Position numbers and translations under genes: made by a program. Positions 48,836 to 57,659 of a DNA stretch of 64,000 bases are shown here, piece by piece (within the stretch, counting starts at the first letter, position 1; every line of letters begins with the position of its first letter). The notes under the pieces are model-generated. The model searched no databases. It worked only from the letters and a program-made list of their open reading frames with translations, and was not told the DNA's origin. This DNA is from Thalassospira indica (GTDB lineage: Bacteria; Pseudomonadota; Alphaproteobacteria; Rhodospirillales; Thalassospiraceae), in assembly GCF_003403095.1 (NCBI RefSeq), contig NZ_CP031555.1, positions 1,364,001-1,428,000 on the forward strand. The letters are read 5' to 3'.

Positions 48836-49621
48836 TCACAATTGCATATCGAACTTCACGAAATTGAAGTGATAGCGAAGCCCGCCCTTGGCATCGGCAA
48901 AGGCAATGCCATAGCCCGGCCCAAGCGGGTTGGGGTCCTGAAGTTCTTCCTCTTTCTCATGGCGGAAATCAAGTGGTTCGCCCGACTGGGTGCTGTTGGC
49001 CAAAACAAACGGTACGCCCAGCCACGAGCCCGTTGCCGGGCGATGCAGATGACCAAAGAACAGATGCTTGATCTGCTGGTTGCTTGATACGATTTCACCA
49101 AGTGCGTCTTCGGCACCCAGGCGGATGGTGTCCATGAAAGGCAGGCCCATTGCCATTGGCGGATGATGCATGAACAGGAAGGTTGGCGTGTCCCGATGTG
49201 CGGTCAGTTCATCGCGCAGCCAGTCAAGGCGTTGGGCGCACAGTGTACCGTGGTGATGGCCGGGCACGACGCTGTCCATCATCACAAAACGCACGCCGTT
49301 GAAAGTTTGCCCGAAATTGACAAAGCCATGGGTGTCGGTTTCGGTCGTGGGGAAGGCATCACAAAATGCTTCGCGGATGTCGTGATTGCCCGGAATAATC
49401 AGATAGGGAATGGCAAGATCAGACAAAATATCGACAGCATTTTCATATTGTTCTGGCGTGCCGCGGTGGGTGATGTCACCGGTGATGATGCAGATTTCCG
49501 CGTCGTTGTGATAGGTGTTTACCTCGTCAATGACCTTGCGGAGCGTCGCGGCCGCATCGGGTAGGCGCGACACATCATTTCGTGCCAGAATATGAAGGTC
49601 GGAAAGATGTATGAATTTCAT
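48836..49621 (-). CDS. Calcineurin-type phosphodiesterase (CpdA/GpdQ-like)
   Basis: A 261-residue cytoplasmic metallophosphoesterase. All metal-binding motifs are present: DLH near residue 8 (IHLSDLHIL), GDITHRG, GNHD (IIPGNHDIREAF), HHPP (FLFMHHPPMAMG) and GHLH. The pattern is that of class III cyclic nucleotide phosphodiesterases (CpdA) or glycerophosphodiesterases (GpdQ); the sequence does not decide between them. It ends 18 bases from the convergent queG. Confidence 0.9.
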   Translation of the reverse strand: MKFIHLSDLHILARNDVSRLPDAAATLRKVIDEVNTYHNDAEICIITGDITHRGTPEQYENAVDILSDLAIPYLIIPGNHDIREAFCDAFPTTETDTHGFVNFGQTFNGVRFVMMDSVVPGHHHGTLCAQRLDWLRDELTAHRDTPTFLFMHHPPMAMGLPFMDTIRLGAEDALGEIVSSNQQIKHLFFGHLHRPATGSWLGVPFVLANSTQSGEPLDFRHEKEEELQDPNPLGPGYGIAFADAKGGLRYHFNFVKFDMQL

Positions 49622-49696
49622 GTCGATGCCCTATCATGGCGGAAAGCTTTTGAAATCATGGTCGTTTTTGCGCCGGAATTAAAGATTTAAACACCG

Positions 49697-49969
49697 ATGG
49701 AAGATGCCGTTCGTAAAAGATCAGTGACAATTGCCGGGCACCGGACCAGTTTTTCGCTTGAAGATGCCTTCTGGGAAGAGCTGGTCGGCATTGCACAGCG
49801 TCGCGCCATGACACTGGCTGAACTGGTTGTCGAAATCGATACCGACCGCGAAGGCAACTTGTCGAGTGCGCTCCGCCTTTATGTTTTGCGCGACCTGCAA
49901 AATCGGTTGGCAGGTCGCGCGGGCGAAGTTGAACCGTCCGATCCTGAAAGCCTTAGCGACCAGAATTAA
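49697..49969 (+). CDS. Ribbon-helix-helix domain protein
   Basis: A 90-residue protein with a strand-helix-helix core: RSVTIAGHRTSFSLEDAFWEELVGIAQRRAMTLAELVVEIDTDREGNLSSALRLYVLRDLQNRL. This matches the RHH_4 type common in alphaproteobacteria, usually a dimeric DNA-binding protein. It ends eleven bases before the asparagine-synthase-like gene and is likely cotranscribed with it. Confidence 0.85.
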   Translation: MEDAVRKRSVTIAGHRTSFSLEDAFWEELVGIAQRRAMTLAELVVEIDTDREGNLSSALRLYVLRDLQNRLAGRAGEVEPSDPESLSDQN

Positions 49970-49980
49970 GCAGGGCATCC

Positions 49981-51840
49981 ATGTGTGGCATCGCGGGCTC
50001 AACCCAACCAGACGATCACCGTGCCGTGGATGCGATGCTCCAACGTCTTGCACATCGGGGGCCGGACGGCTCGGGTGTCTGGTCTGACCCAACTGGAAAG
50101 ATCGCCCTTGGATGCGTACGCCTTGCCACTACCGATCTGACGGGGCAGGCCAACCAACCGCTTGCGAGCACGGACGGGCGATTTGTTCTGGTTTTCAACG
50201 GTTATATCGCGGGACATCGGCGCAGGATGCAGGCGGCAACCCGCGACGGTCTGTCATTCCAAACCCGGAATGATGCGGAACTTGTTCTGCAATTGATGTC
50301 CAACGCAATTCGGCAGGGAAGTGATCCTGCACAGGTACTCCAAACCTTGTCGGGGCAATACGCGATTGCATTATGGGATGTGGCGCAATCCTGCCTGTGG
50401 CTGGCGCGTGATCCGCTGGGCATCAAACCGCTCTATGTTTTGAGCCGTCCAGGCGGTCACATTGCCTTTGCGTCAGAGATATCTGCGTTTTCTGCAATTT
50501 CTCCGCTGGTGTGTGATGAGAGAGTCAAATCGACATATCTTGCCCATCTGTTTGTGCCTGCACCGAACACCGGGAAAGAGGCCATAAAACTTCTTTCACC
50601 CGGTACGCTCATGCGCTGGCAGGCGGGCGAGGTTTCCACAGGCCACATCGCGCACACGGCATCTCGGGTCGACAAGGCTTCGCAGATGCCGACGCCTGGC
50701 GACCTGTTGTCTGCTGTTCGTCAATCGGTTGCCGACGCGATGGATGCGGATTGTTCGGTCGGCTGTCTCGTTTCGGGTGGCCTGGATAGTGCGGGTGTCG
50801 CGGCATTGGCGTGCGATATTGCGCGCGAACGCGGACAAATTGCCCCCAGGGCGTTTGTGATGGGGTTTGATGATCCGGCTCTTGATGAAGCGGAAGCAGC
50901 GCAAAAACTCTGTCGGCTTCTCGGGCAAGAACTGCATGTCGTTGCTGCCCCGACGCAGCCAGAGGACATCTATCAGGAGCTTGTGGCGGCCTTGAAAAGT
51001 GTCGGCGGGCCCTTTGCCAATCCGTCGATTGTCCTGATGCGATGCCTTTCAAAAGCGGTGAGCCGGGATGTCAAAGTTTGTCTGTCTGGCGACGGTGGGG
51101 ATGAGTTGTTTGGCGGCTATCCGCGATATCGGGCCGCACAGCTTTACGAGACATATTGGTGCCATGTGCCAAGACCGGTTCGGCGACTGACGGCAAAGCT
51201 GTATGGCGCAGGCAAGCGACGGGAAATTCATCGCTTTCTTGCGGGCGGATCAGGGGCGCGCAGCCACGCCTTCGCCGTCTGGAACAACCGTTGTGTGATA
51301 CCCGAATGCGATGCCAGGATTGTGCAGCATCCTGATTTAGACGGCGGCCTGACAGACGCGATGATGCATTTTGATCGTGATGTGACGCTTCCGGGCAATC
51401 AGCTTTTGATGTCGGATCGTTGCGGGATGGGCCATGGGCTTGAATATCGCTTGCCGCTTTTGGGGCACGATGTTGTGCGCATCGCGGCGTCAGTTACCGC
51501 GAAACAACACCTGAAACATGGTCCAAAATCCCTGTGGCGTCAGGCAATCACCCCCTATCTGCCAGCGGGGCATGTTCAAAACCACAAAATTGGGTTTAAT
51601 CCGCCTGTCGCAACGTGGCTTTTGGGTGTTGCCCGATATCTGTGGGGAGATGAGAACCGAATTCTTGACGCGATCTTCGCTGATGTCGCCATTACGCAGG
51701 GTCACAAGACGGCGTATTGGAAGCGCGCCGTTTCGGGCAAAGATCTGGATATGGCGCTCAGTATCTGGGCGCTGATGGTCTGGCAAATCTGGCTTGAACT
51801 GGATGGATCAGATATGGGGCGTGCTGCTGATACTGCGTGA
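49981..51840 (+). CDS. Asparagine synthase (glutamine-hydrolysing)-like protein
   Basis: A 619-residue protein with an N-terminal glutaminase domain (Cys2 in MCGIAGS, HRGPDGSG, FNG, NDAE) and a C-terminal synthetase domain with the ATP-PPi loop SGGLDS at about 264 and LSGDGGDELFGGYPRYR. These features allow glutamine-dependent amidation of a carboxylate. Departures from housekeeping AsnB: FNGYIAGH in place of FNGEIYN, and LPLLGH where most have PFLD. It could therefore be a specialised amidotransferase. The C terminus overlaps the opposite-strand PAS-REC-HPt gene by 33 bases. Confidence 0.9.
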   Translation: MCGIAGSTQPDDHRAVDAMLQRLAHRGPDGSGVWSDPTGKIALGCVRLATTDLTGQANQPLASTDGRFVLVFNGYIAGHRRRMQAATRDGLSFQTRNDAELVLQLMSNAIRQGSDPAQVLQTLSGQYAIALWDVAQSCLWLARDPLGIKPLYVLSRPGGHIAFASEISAFSAISPLVCDERVKSTYLAHLFVPAPNTGKEAIKLLSPGTLMRWQAGEVSTGHIAHTASRVDKASQMPTPGDLLSAVRQSVADAMDADCSVGCLVSGGLDSAGVAALACDIARERGQIAPRAFVMGFDDPALDEAEAAQKLCRLLGQELHVVAAPTQPEDIYQELVAALKSVGGPFANPSIVLMRCLSKAVSRDVKVCLSGDGGDELFGGYPRYRAAQLYETYWCHVPRPVRRLTAKLYGAGKRREIHRFLAGGSGARSHAFAVWNNRCVIPECDARIVQHPDLDGGLTDAMMHFDRDVTLPGNQLLMSDRCGMGHGLEYRLPLLGHDVVRIAASVTAKQHLKHGPKSLWRQAITPYLPAGHVQNHKIGFNPPVATWLLGVARYLWGDENRILDAIFADVAITQGHKTAYWKRAVSGKDLDMALSIWALMVWQIWLELDGSDMGRAADTA

Positions 51841-52887
51841 TCTGCGATACAGATTGAGCGCAGTCAGGGCCGTCGGGGCCAGTTGCACCACTTGGCGCGA
51901 GAGTGACAGCAAGCGGTCTTCATCCGGATCATTGTCTTCGAATACGGATTGGGTGGTTTCGCAAAGTTCGGAAAGCTGGCGCAATCCAAAGGTCCCGGAT
52001 GTGCTTTTAAGCGCATGAACTTCGTTGCGCACCGTGGTCATGTCATCCTCTGACAGGGCCTTGTCGATCTTGACCAGACGGGATTCCGTTTCATTGATGA
52101 AGATCTCGATGCCGCATCCCGCACCCTCGTCCCCGGCATCGGTGTAAAGTTGTTCAAGAATACGAACATCAAGAACCGGGCTGGTCAGGGATTCCGGGCG
52201 GTAAGCGCGACCAATCCGTGCCCCCTTGCTGCGTTTTTGGGCTGCATTTGGGGTCCCCGAAGTCCCGCTGCGCCGGATAATCAGTTCCTGCATGGTTTCG
52301 ATCAGTTTTTGGCGCTGAATGGGTTTGTTGATAAAATCATCAACACCGGATTGGCGGGCAATGACATTCCAGTCACGCGACTGATGTGCGGACAAGGCAA
52401 TGATCGGCGTGCGCGAAACCGGTCCGCTCATATGGCGGATGCGGCGGGTGGTGTGCAGCCCGTCCATATCAGGCATTTCGACATCCATCAGGATCAGGTC
52501 GGCATTCACCCCGCGCTTGAGCATGTTCAGCACCGTCTGGCCATTGCTGGCCTCGACAATGCCATATCCCTCGGCCTGCAGGATACGGCGCGCCACCATG
52601 CGGTTGCTTTCGCTGTCATCGGCAATGATGACGGTGCCGATTTTGGCATCATTGGCAGAGCTGGCTGTTTCAGGGCGTTCGGACTGCGGGACTTGCGGCT
52701 TGACGAAGCACACTGAAATCATGCCGCCATCGGCAAGCTCTGTCTCATTGAAGATCAGGTCTTCCTCGGCAATTCCGGAGATCAATTGTTCCCACGCCGG
52801 ATTGGCAAAGACAATCCGTTCGTCTGCATCAAACAGCGCAATGCCTGTCTGTGCCTGATTAAGGGCCTCGATGATCTGTGTTTCCAT
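51808..52887 (-). CDS. Response regulator with PAS-like, REC and HPt domains
   Basis: A 359-residue cytoplasmic signalling protein. Residues about 1-50 look like part of a PAS domain (ALFDADERIVFANPAWEQL). A receiver domain (about 85-200) has the acidic pair ADD, phospho-acceptor Asp135 (LILMDVEMPDMDG), SAHQ and KP. The C-terminal HPt domain carries His291 in HALKSTSGTFG. There is no kinase domain, so phosphate must come from elsewhere. The layout is that of a phosphorelay intermediate or hybrid-kinase remnant. Convergent with the asparagine-synthase-like gene. Confidence 0.88.
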   Translation of the reverse strand: METQIIEALNQAQTGIALFDADERIVFANPAWEQLISGIAEEDLIFNETELADGGMISVCFVKPQVPQSERPETASSANDAKIGTVIIADDSESNRMVARRILQAEGYGIVEASNGQTVLNMLKRGVNADLILMDVEMPDMDGLHTTRRIRHMSGPVSRTPIIALSAHQSRDWNVIARQSGVDDFINKPIQRQKLIETMQELIIRRSGTSGTPNAAQKRSKGARIGRAYRPESLTSPVLDVRILEQLYTDAGDEGAGCGIEIFINETESRLVKIDKALSEDDMTTVRNEVHALKSTSGTFGLRQLSELCETTQSVFEDNDPDEDRLLSLSRQVVQLAPTALTALNLYRRSRSISSTPHI

Positions 52888-52946
52888 TGGACATCGACCG
52901 ATTCGGTGCCCCGGTTTCCACCAAAGGGCACATTTGAATTTCCCGT

Positions 52947-52966
52947 ATGAAACGCAAAGGTTTCAT
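52947..52966. promoter_or_regulatory. GAAAC-type inverted repeat (distal to rpiR-like gene)
   Basis: ATGAAAC (52947-52953), six-base spacer, GTTTCAT (52960-52966), a perfect 7+7 inverted repeat in the divergent region between the PAS-REC-HPt gene and the RpiR-like gene. Confidence 0.5.
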
Positions 52967-53060
52967 CTGTGAGTCCAGTTATTTTTACAGTTTTTTCTAA
53001 TAAGTCCATGTTTTTTAGGCGTCACACCGAATGTTCCCGGCCCAGAGATGAAACAGGGAG

Positions 53061-53078
53061 ACGAAACAGATGTTTCGT
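53061..53078. promoter_or_regulatory. GAAACA palindrome upstream of rpiR-like gene
   Basis: ACGAAACA-GA-TGTTTCGT is a perfect 8+2+8 palindrome. More GAAACA half-sites lie at 53050-53055 and 53093-53098. This is a good operator candidate for the RpiR-like regulator starting at 53152. Confidence 0.6.
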
Positions 53079-53151
53079 GTGATATAATTTTTGAAACATG
53101 TGTTGTGTGTTGCGGCTGCCTGTGGCGTAATCTTGGTCTTCCTGACAGGGC

Positions 53152-54042
53152 ATGGATATTCGGGTGATGGGTTTGCAAACTGATCTGCGTGAAAAGCTGA
53201 TTTCGGACTACGCAAAGCTTAGTCCGCAAATGCAAAAGGCTGCGCGCTATATCCTGGATCATCCAAATGATGTCGCTCTGCGTTCCATGCGGGCACTGGC
53301 CCGTGCCGCAGATGTGCCGCCAAGTACGGTCACTCGGTTGATGACTGCGATTGGCGTCGAAACCTGGCAGGATTTCCGCGACCATTATCAAAGCCGATTG
53401 CTTGACCAGCCCGCAAGCTACGCTCGGCGCGCGCGCGAAACGCAAAAGACCGATAACGATGTCGACCGGGACCAACATCTTCTTGAAAGCATTTGCCGCA
53501 CCGAAATCGACAATATCAGCGCAGCTTATTCTTCGGATCTTGTGTCACGCATGATTGCTGCCTGCGAGGCGATTGAAAACGCCCGTCAGGTCTTCATCGT
53601 CGGGCGGGGGGCGGCATACCCGGCCGCGTTCCAGTTTGCCTATGCCTATCGGCTGTTTTGCGACAATGGCGTTCTGGTCGATGGCCATTCAGGCACCTTT
53701 GGCGATGAACTGCGCGGTATCGGGCGACGTGACATCATGATTGCTGTCGGGGCAAAACCCTATATCCGCGATACGGTGCGTGCGGTTGAGTTTGCCCGCT
53801 CCCAGCATTGCCCGGTCATTGCCGTGACAGACTCTGATGTTTCACCGCTTGCGATGGATGCGCATTGCAAGCTTGTGGTGCGCGACATCTCGCAGTCGTT
53901 TTTCCAAAGTTTTACCGCCGCCCTTTCCGTGATGCAGGCACTTGTTGCCCTGCTGGTCGCGCGGGGCGGCCCCAAGGCTCTGCAACGGATTGCCGCTGCA
54001 GAAGAACAACTCGCTGTCTTTGATACATATCTCGAAGACTAG
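53152..54042 (+). CDS. MurR/RpiR family transcriptional regulator
   Basis: A 296-residue regulator with an N-terminal RpiR helix-turn-helix (about 15-90: LSPQMQKAARYILDHPNDVALRSMRALARAADVPPSTVTRLMTAIG) and a C-terminal SIS domain (about 130-275: ARQVFIVGRGAAYPAAFQFAYAYRL, VIAVTDSDVSPLA). The SIS domain usually binds a sugar phosphate, but RpiR relatives beside amino acid pathways also exist. It begins the cluster aminotransferase-BKACE-TRAP and very likely controls it. A second ATG at 53167 is possible. Confidence 0.9.
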   Translation: MDIRVMGLQTDLREKLISDYAKLSPQMQKAARYILDHPNDVALRSMRALARAADVPPSTVTRLMTAIGVETWQDFRDHYQSRLLDQPASYARRARETQKTDNDVDRDQHLLESICRTEIDNISAAYSSDLVSRMIAACEAIENARQVFIVGRGAAYPAAFQFAYAYRLFCDNGVLVDGHSGTFGDELRGIGRRDIMIAVGAKPYIRDTVRAVEFARSQHCPVIAVTDSDVSPLAMDAHCKLVVRDISQSFFQSFTAALSVMQALVALLVARGGPKALQRIAAAEEQLAVFDTYLED

Positions 54043-54064
54043 GCACTTTACGGAACGTCCGATC

Positions 54065-55447
54065 ATGACCAATGCGTCAAACTCTGCCCAATCCCCTGTC
54101 CCGAACGCCGGAACCCGTGTTCTGCACCGCACGAGTACATCCATCCCGCCGCGCGCAGTCAGGGGGGAGGGGATCTATATTTTTGACCAGAACGGAAAGA
54201 GTTACCTTGATGCCTGCGGTGGGGCGGCTGTGTCATGCCTTGGTCATTCCGACCCGGATGTCCGTGCTGCCATGCATGCCCAGATTGATCAGATTGCCTA
54301 TGCCCATTCCGGGTTCTTTTCATCCGATGCGATGGAAGAACTGGCCGATGAACTGGTCGCCTCGGCACCCGAAGGCATCAACAAAGTCTATTTTGTTTCT
54401 GGCGGATCAGAGGCAACTGAAGCAGCCCTTAAAATGGCGCGCCAGTACTTTCTGGAAATCGGGCAGCCGGACCGTAAATACGTCATCGCCCGTCGGCAAT
54501 CCTATCACGGCAATACGCTTGGCGCGTTATCAGTTGGCGGCAATATGTGGCGGCGCAAACAGTTTGAGCCGCTTCTGATCACCGCAAGTCACATCGCACC
54601 TGTTTACCAGTATCGTGATCAACGCGATGATGAAACGCCAGAGGCCTATGGTCTTCGGGTTGCCAATGAACTTGAAGCGGCGATCCTTGAGCTTGGGGCG
54701 GAAAACGTCGCGGCATTCGTGGCCGAGCCGGTTGTCGGGGCAACGGCCGGTGCGCTGGCACCAGTGCCGGGTTACTTCAAACGCGTGCGCGAAATTTGCG
54801 ACCAATATGGTGTGTTGCTGATCCTTGATGAGGTCATGTGCGGCATGGGCCGCACCGGCACCCTTCACGCGATTGAGCAGGAAGGCATTTCTGGCGATCT
54901 GCAAACCATAGCCAAGGGACTTGGGGCAGGTTACCAGCCGATTGGTGCCGTGCTTGTGTCAAAGAAAATCAACGATGCGATTGCCAATGGATCGGGTTTC
55001 TTCCAGCACGGTCACACGTATCAGGGGCATGCAACTTCCTGTGCGGCTGCACTTGCGACCCAACGCGCCATCAAGGATCGCAACCTTCTGGCCAATGTCG
55101 TCAAACAGGGGGAAAACCTTGTCGCGGCTCTTGAGGCAAAACTGGGCCAGCATCCGTTTGTTGGTGATATCCGCGGACGCGGCCTGTTTCGCGGGGTGGA
55201 GCTTGTCGCGGACCGGGAAACCAAGGAGCCGTTCGATCCTACCCTTAAAATCAATGCCAAGATCAAGAAGGCCGCGTTTGCACGCGGTTTGATGGCTTAT
55301 CCGATGGGCGGCACAATTGATGGCGTTCGCGGTGACCATGTGTTGTTTGCACCGGCCTTCATCATTGATGAAAACGATGTCGCCAAAATCGTCGATCTGT
55401 TTGCCGGTGCGCTTGATGATGTCTTTAGCGCAGAGGGACTGGCGTGA
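54065..55447 (+). CDS. Class III PLP-dependent aminotransferase
   Basis: A 460-residue cytoplasmic aminotransferase of the class III (omega/aspartate aminotransferase family) type. The PLP-binding Lys284 lies in TIAKGLGAGYQPIGA; the Asp that contacts the pyridine nitrogen is in LLILDEVMCGMGRTG, and the early VSGGSEATEAALKMAR is typical. The frame is open to 53942, inside the regulator gene, but ATG 54065 (MTNASNSAQ) gives the natural start. The next gene overlaps its stop by one base. Confidence 0.93.
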   Translation: MTNASNSAQSPVPNAGTRVLHRTSTSIPPRAVRGEGIYIFDQNGKSYLDACGGAAVSCLGHSDPDVRAAMHAQIDQIAYAHSGFFSSDAMEELADELVASAPEGINKVYFVSGGSEATEAALKMARQYFLEIGQPDRKYVIARRQSYHGNTLGALSVGGNMWRRKQFEPLLITASHIAPVYQYRDQRDDETPEAYGLRVANELEAAILELGAENVAAFVAEPVVGATAGALAPVPGYFKRVREICDQYGVLLILDEVMCGMGRTGTLHAIEQEGISGDLQTIAKGLGAGYQPIGAVLVSKKINDAIANGSGFFQHGHTYQGHATSCAAALATQRAIKDRNLLANVVKQGENLVAALEAKLGQHPFVGDIRGRGLFRGVELVADRETKEPFDPTLKINAKIKKAAFARGLMAYPMGGTIDGVRGDHVLFAPAFIIDENDVAKIVDLFAGALDDVFSAEGLA

Positions 55448-56277
55448 TGGTATATGGTGACAAACCGTTTCTGATTGCCTCTGCCCCCAATGGTGCGCGC
55501 AAGACACAGGCAGATTTGCCAAACATTCCGATCACGCCAGCCGAAGTCGCAAGGACGGCATTGGAATGCAAGGCTGCCGGTGCATCGATGATGCATCTGC
55601 ATGTCCGCGATGATGAGCAGAAACACAGCCTTGATGTTGGCCGTTATCGGGAAATGCTGACCGAGGTCAGATCATTGGTTGGTGATGATATGCTGTTGCA
55701 GGTCACGACCGAGGCGGTTGGCGTCTACACAGCCCAGCAGCAGATGGAAATGATCAGAAACCTGCTGCCAGAAGCGGTATCAATCGCTGTGCGTGAAATT
55801 GCACCCGTCGATGCGGACCTCAATGCATTGAAATCGTTTTTCGAGTTCATGCGCGAAGCCAAAATCGCGCCGCAACTGATCTTGTATGCGGCCGAAGATG
55901 TGGCGCGCTTTAATCAGCTTGTTGAAATCGGCGTTCTGCCCGGCGACAAATTCCCGGTCTTATTCGTGCTGGGGCGCTACACCGCAGGGCAGGTGTCGCA
56001 ACCCATCGAACTTTTGCCGTTTGTCGGGGCCAGTCCTTATGTCTCGGAATGGATGCTGTGTGCGTTTGGGCCTTATGAAAACGCCTGCGTTCTGACGGGT
56101 GCCGGACTGGGTGGTCATGCGCGTATCGGATTTGAAAATAATCACCTTAGGGTTGACGGATCGCCTGCTTCGAACAATGCTGATCTTATTGCCCAGGCAC
56201 ATGATGGTTCGATCCTGATGGGGCGGAAGATCGCGAAAGGTGAACAGGCCCGCCAGATTATGCAACCCATGTGGTAG
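55447..56277 (+). CDS. BKACE family beta-keto acid cleavage enzyme (DUF849)
   Basis: A 276-residue TIM-barrel enzyme of the 3-keto-5-aminohexanoate cleavage family (BKACE). The family condenses a beta-keto acid with acetyl-CoA to give acetoacetate and a new CoA ester, using zinc. The metal ligands His50 and His52 (MMHLHVRDD) and the conserved Glu230 (RIGFENNH) are visible. ATG 55447 overlaps the stop of the aminotransferase gene (TGATG), so the two are translationally coupled. Substrate side-chain specificity cannot be read here, but a product of the aminotransferase is the obvious candidate. Confidence 0.92.
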   Translation: MVYGDKPFLIASAPNGARKTQADLPNIPITPAEVARTALECKAAGASMMHLHVRDDEQKHSLDVGRYREMLTEVRSLVGDDMLLQVTTEAVGVYTAQQQMEMIRNLLPEAVSIAVREIAPVDADLNALKSFFEFMREAKIAPQLILYAAEDVARFNQLVEIGVLPGDKFPVLFVLGRYTAGQVSQPIELLPFVGASPYVSEWMLCAFGPYENACVLTGAGLGGHARIGFENNHLRVDGSPASNNADLIAQAHDGSILMGRKIAKGEQARQIMQPMW

Positions 56278-56385
56278 GAGGGGCAAAAAGAACCGGACAA
56301 TACGCACAAATACTGAATTTCGTCAGGAGGTTTCGGGGTTATAGGGTTTTATTCCGCCAAGTCGGACACTATAATCCCCATCGTC

Positions 56386-56439
56386 GAAACATCTGATTTT
56401 TCTGATGTTTCCGTTTGATTCAGTTGTTCGATGTCGAAC
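56386..56439. promoter_or_regulatory. Inverted repeats before the TAXI-TRAP gene
   Basis: GAAACATC (56386-56393) and GATGTTTC (56404-56411) form an 8+8 inverted repeat with a ten-base spacer. A second palindrome GTTCGA-TG-TCGAAC is at 56426-56439. The GAAACAT core matches the repeats before the RpiR-like gene. Confidence 0.5.
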
Positions 56440-56483
56440 ATTTGAATGCCTGATAATAGGGTGTAAAAAGGGAGCGAATCCTA

Positions 56484-57461
56484 ATGAAAAAACTTATCGC
56501 TGTAGCGGGTGCAGTCGCTGCGATTGCTGGCGCCTCGCTGTTTGCCGGTCAGGCCTCGGCACAGGAAAACCGTTTCATCACCATCGGTACCGGTGGTGTG
56601 ACTGGTGTGTACTATCCGACCGGTGGCGCGATCTGCCGTCTGGTCAACAAGGATCGCAAAGAGCACGGCATTCGTTGCTCGGTCGAATCCACGGGTGGTT
56701 CGGTCTACAACATCAACACCATTCGTACCGGCGAGCTGGACATGGGTGTTGCCCAGTCTGACTGGCAGTACCATGCCTATAACGGGACTTCGAAATTCGA
56801 AGACCAGGGTCCGTTCGAAGACCTGCGCGCTGTATTCTCCGTCCATCCGGAGCCGTTCACCGTTGTTGCCCGGGCAGATGCTGGCATCAAGACCTTTGAC
56901 GACCTCAAAGGCAAGCGCGTGAACATCGGTAACCCGGGTTCCGGTCAGCGCGGCACCATGGACATCGTTCTTGCTGCCAAAGGCTGGACCCTTGATGACT
57001 TCTCGCTGGCATCCGAACTGAAGCCGGCTGAGCAGTCCCAGGCGCTTTGCGACAACAAGATCGACGCGATGATCTACACCGTTGGTCACCCGTCCGGTTC
57101 GATCCAGGAAGCAACCACTGCCTGTGATTCGGTTCTGGTTGAAGTTGCCGGCCCGGAAATTGAAAAGCTGATCGCTGACAACCCGTACTACCGTGCAGCC
57201 ACCATCCCGGGCGGCATGTATCGTGGTAACCCGGATGATGTTGTGACCTTTGGTGTCGGTGCGACCTTTGTGTCCTCGACCAACACCGATGCCGACATCG
57301 TCTACAACGTTGTCAAAGCAGTCTTTGAAAACTTCGACGACTTCAAAAAGCTGCATCCGGCATTTGAAGTCCTGAAAAAAGAAGAAATGATCAAGGACGG
57401 CCTGTCGGCTCCGCTGCATGACGGCGCAGCTCAGTACTACAAAGAAGCTGGCCTGATGTAA
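56484..57461 (+). CDS. TAXI family TRAP transporter solute-binding protein
   Basis: A 325-residue periplasmic binding protein. A signal peptide ends near ASA26. The TAXI family pattern is plain: [61 protein letters not shown] and [25 protein letters not shown] proteins serve fused TRAP permeases such as the next gene. The ATG follows GGGAGCG. It is separated from BKACE by about 200 bases with its own regulatory repeats. Confidence 0.95.
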   Translation: MKKLIAVAGAVAAIAGASLFAGQASAQENRFITIGTGGVTGVYYPTGGAICRLVNKDRKEHGIRCSVESTGGSVYNINTIRTGELDMGVAQSDWQYHAYNGTSKFEDQGPFEDLRAVFSVHPEPFTVVARADAGIKTFDDLKGKRVNIGNPGSGQRGTMDIVLAAKGWTLDDFSLASELKPAEQSQALCDNKIDAMIYTVGHPSGSIQEATTACDSVLVEVAGPEIEKLIADNPYYRAATIPGGMYRGNPDDVVTFGVGATFVSSTNTDADIVYNVVKAVFENFDDFKKLHPAFEVLKKEEMIKDGLSAPLHDGAAQYYKEAGLM

Positions 57462-57472
57462 TCAGGCTTGGG

Positions 57473-57506
57473 ACGGAGGGCGTTTTTCGCCCTCCGTTTT
57501 TCTTTT
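57473..57506 (+). terminator. Hairpin after the TAXI gene
   Basis: Ten-base stem ACGGAGGGCG (57473-57482) / CGCCCTCCGT (57488-57497), TTTTT loop and long T-rich run. Placed between the binding-protein and permease genes, it may reduce permease expression. Confidence 0.9.
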
Positions 57507-57659
57507 GCGCCCGACGGGTTTGCTCACAAAAATTGAAGAAAATGAACACCGTCATTTAGGTGTTGGAGTACTCCGTAGGGGACCGGGTGTGTGTCGACGG
57601 AGGCTTTTTGTTTCTGGACCCCCAGTTCAAATGGCTTTCGTAGTGACCGGGAGTTTGTG

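Noticed and set aside
49981..51840. Possibility that the asparagine-synthase-like gene is part of a lasso-peptide cluster
   Set aside because: No precursor peptide, B1/B2 protease or transporter is present beside it; the only tight neighbour is a ribbon-helix-helix protein.
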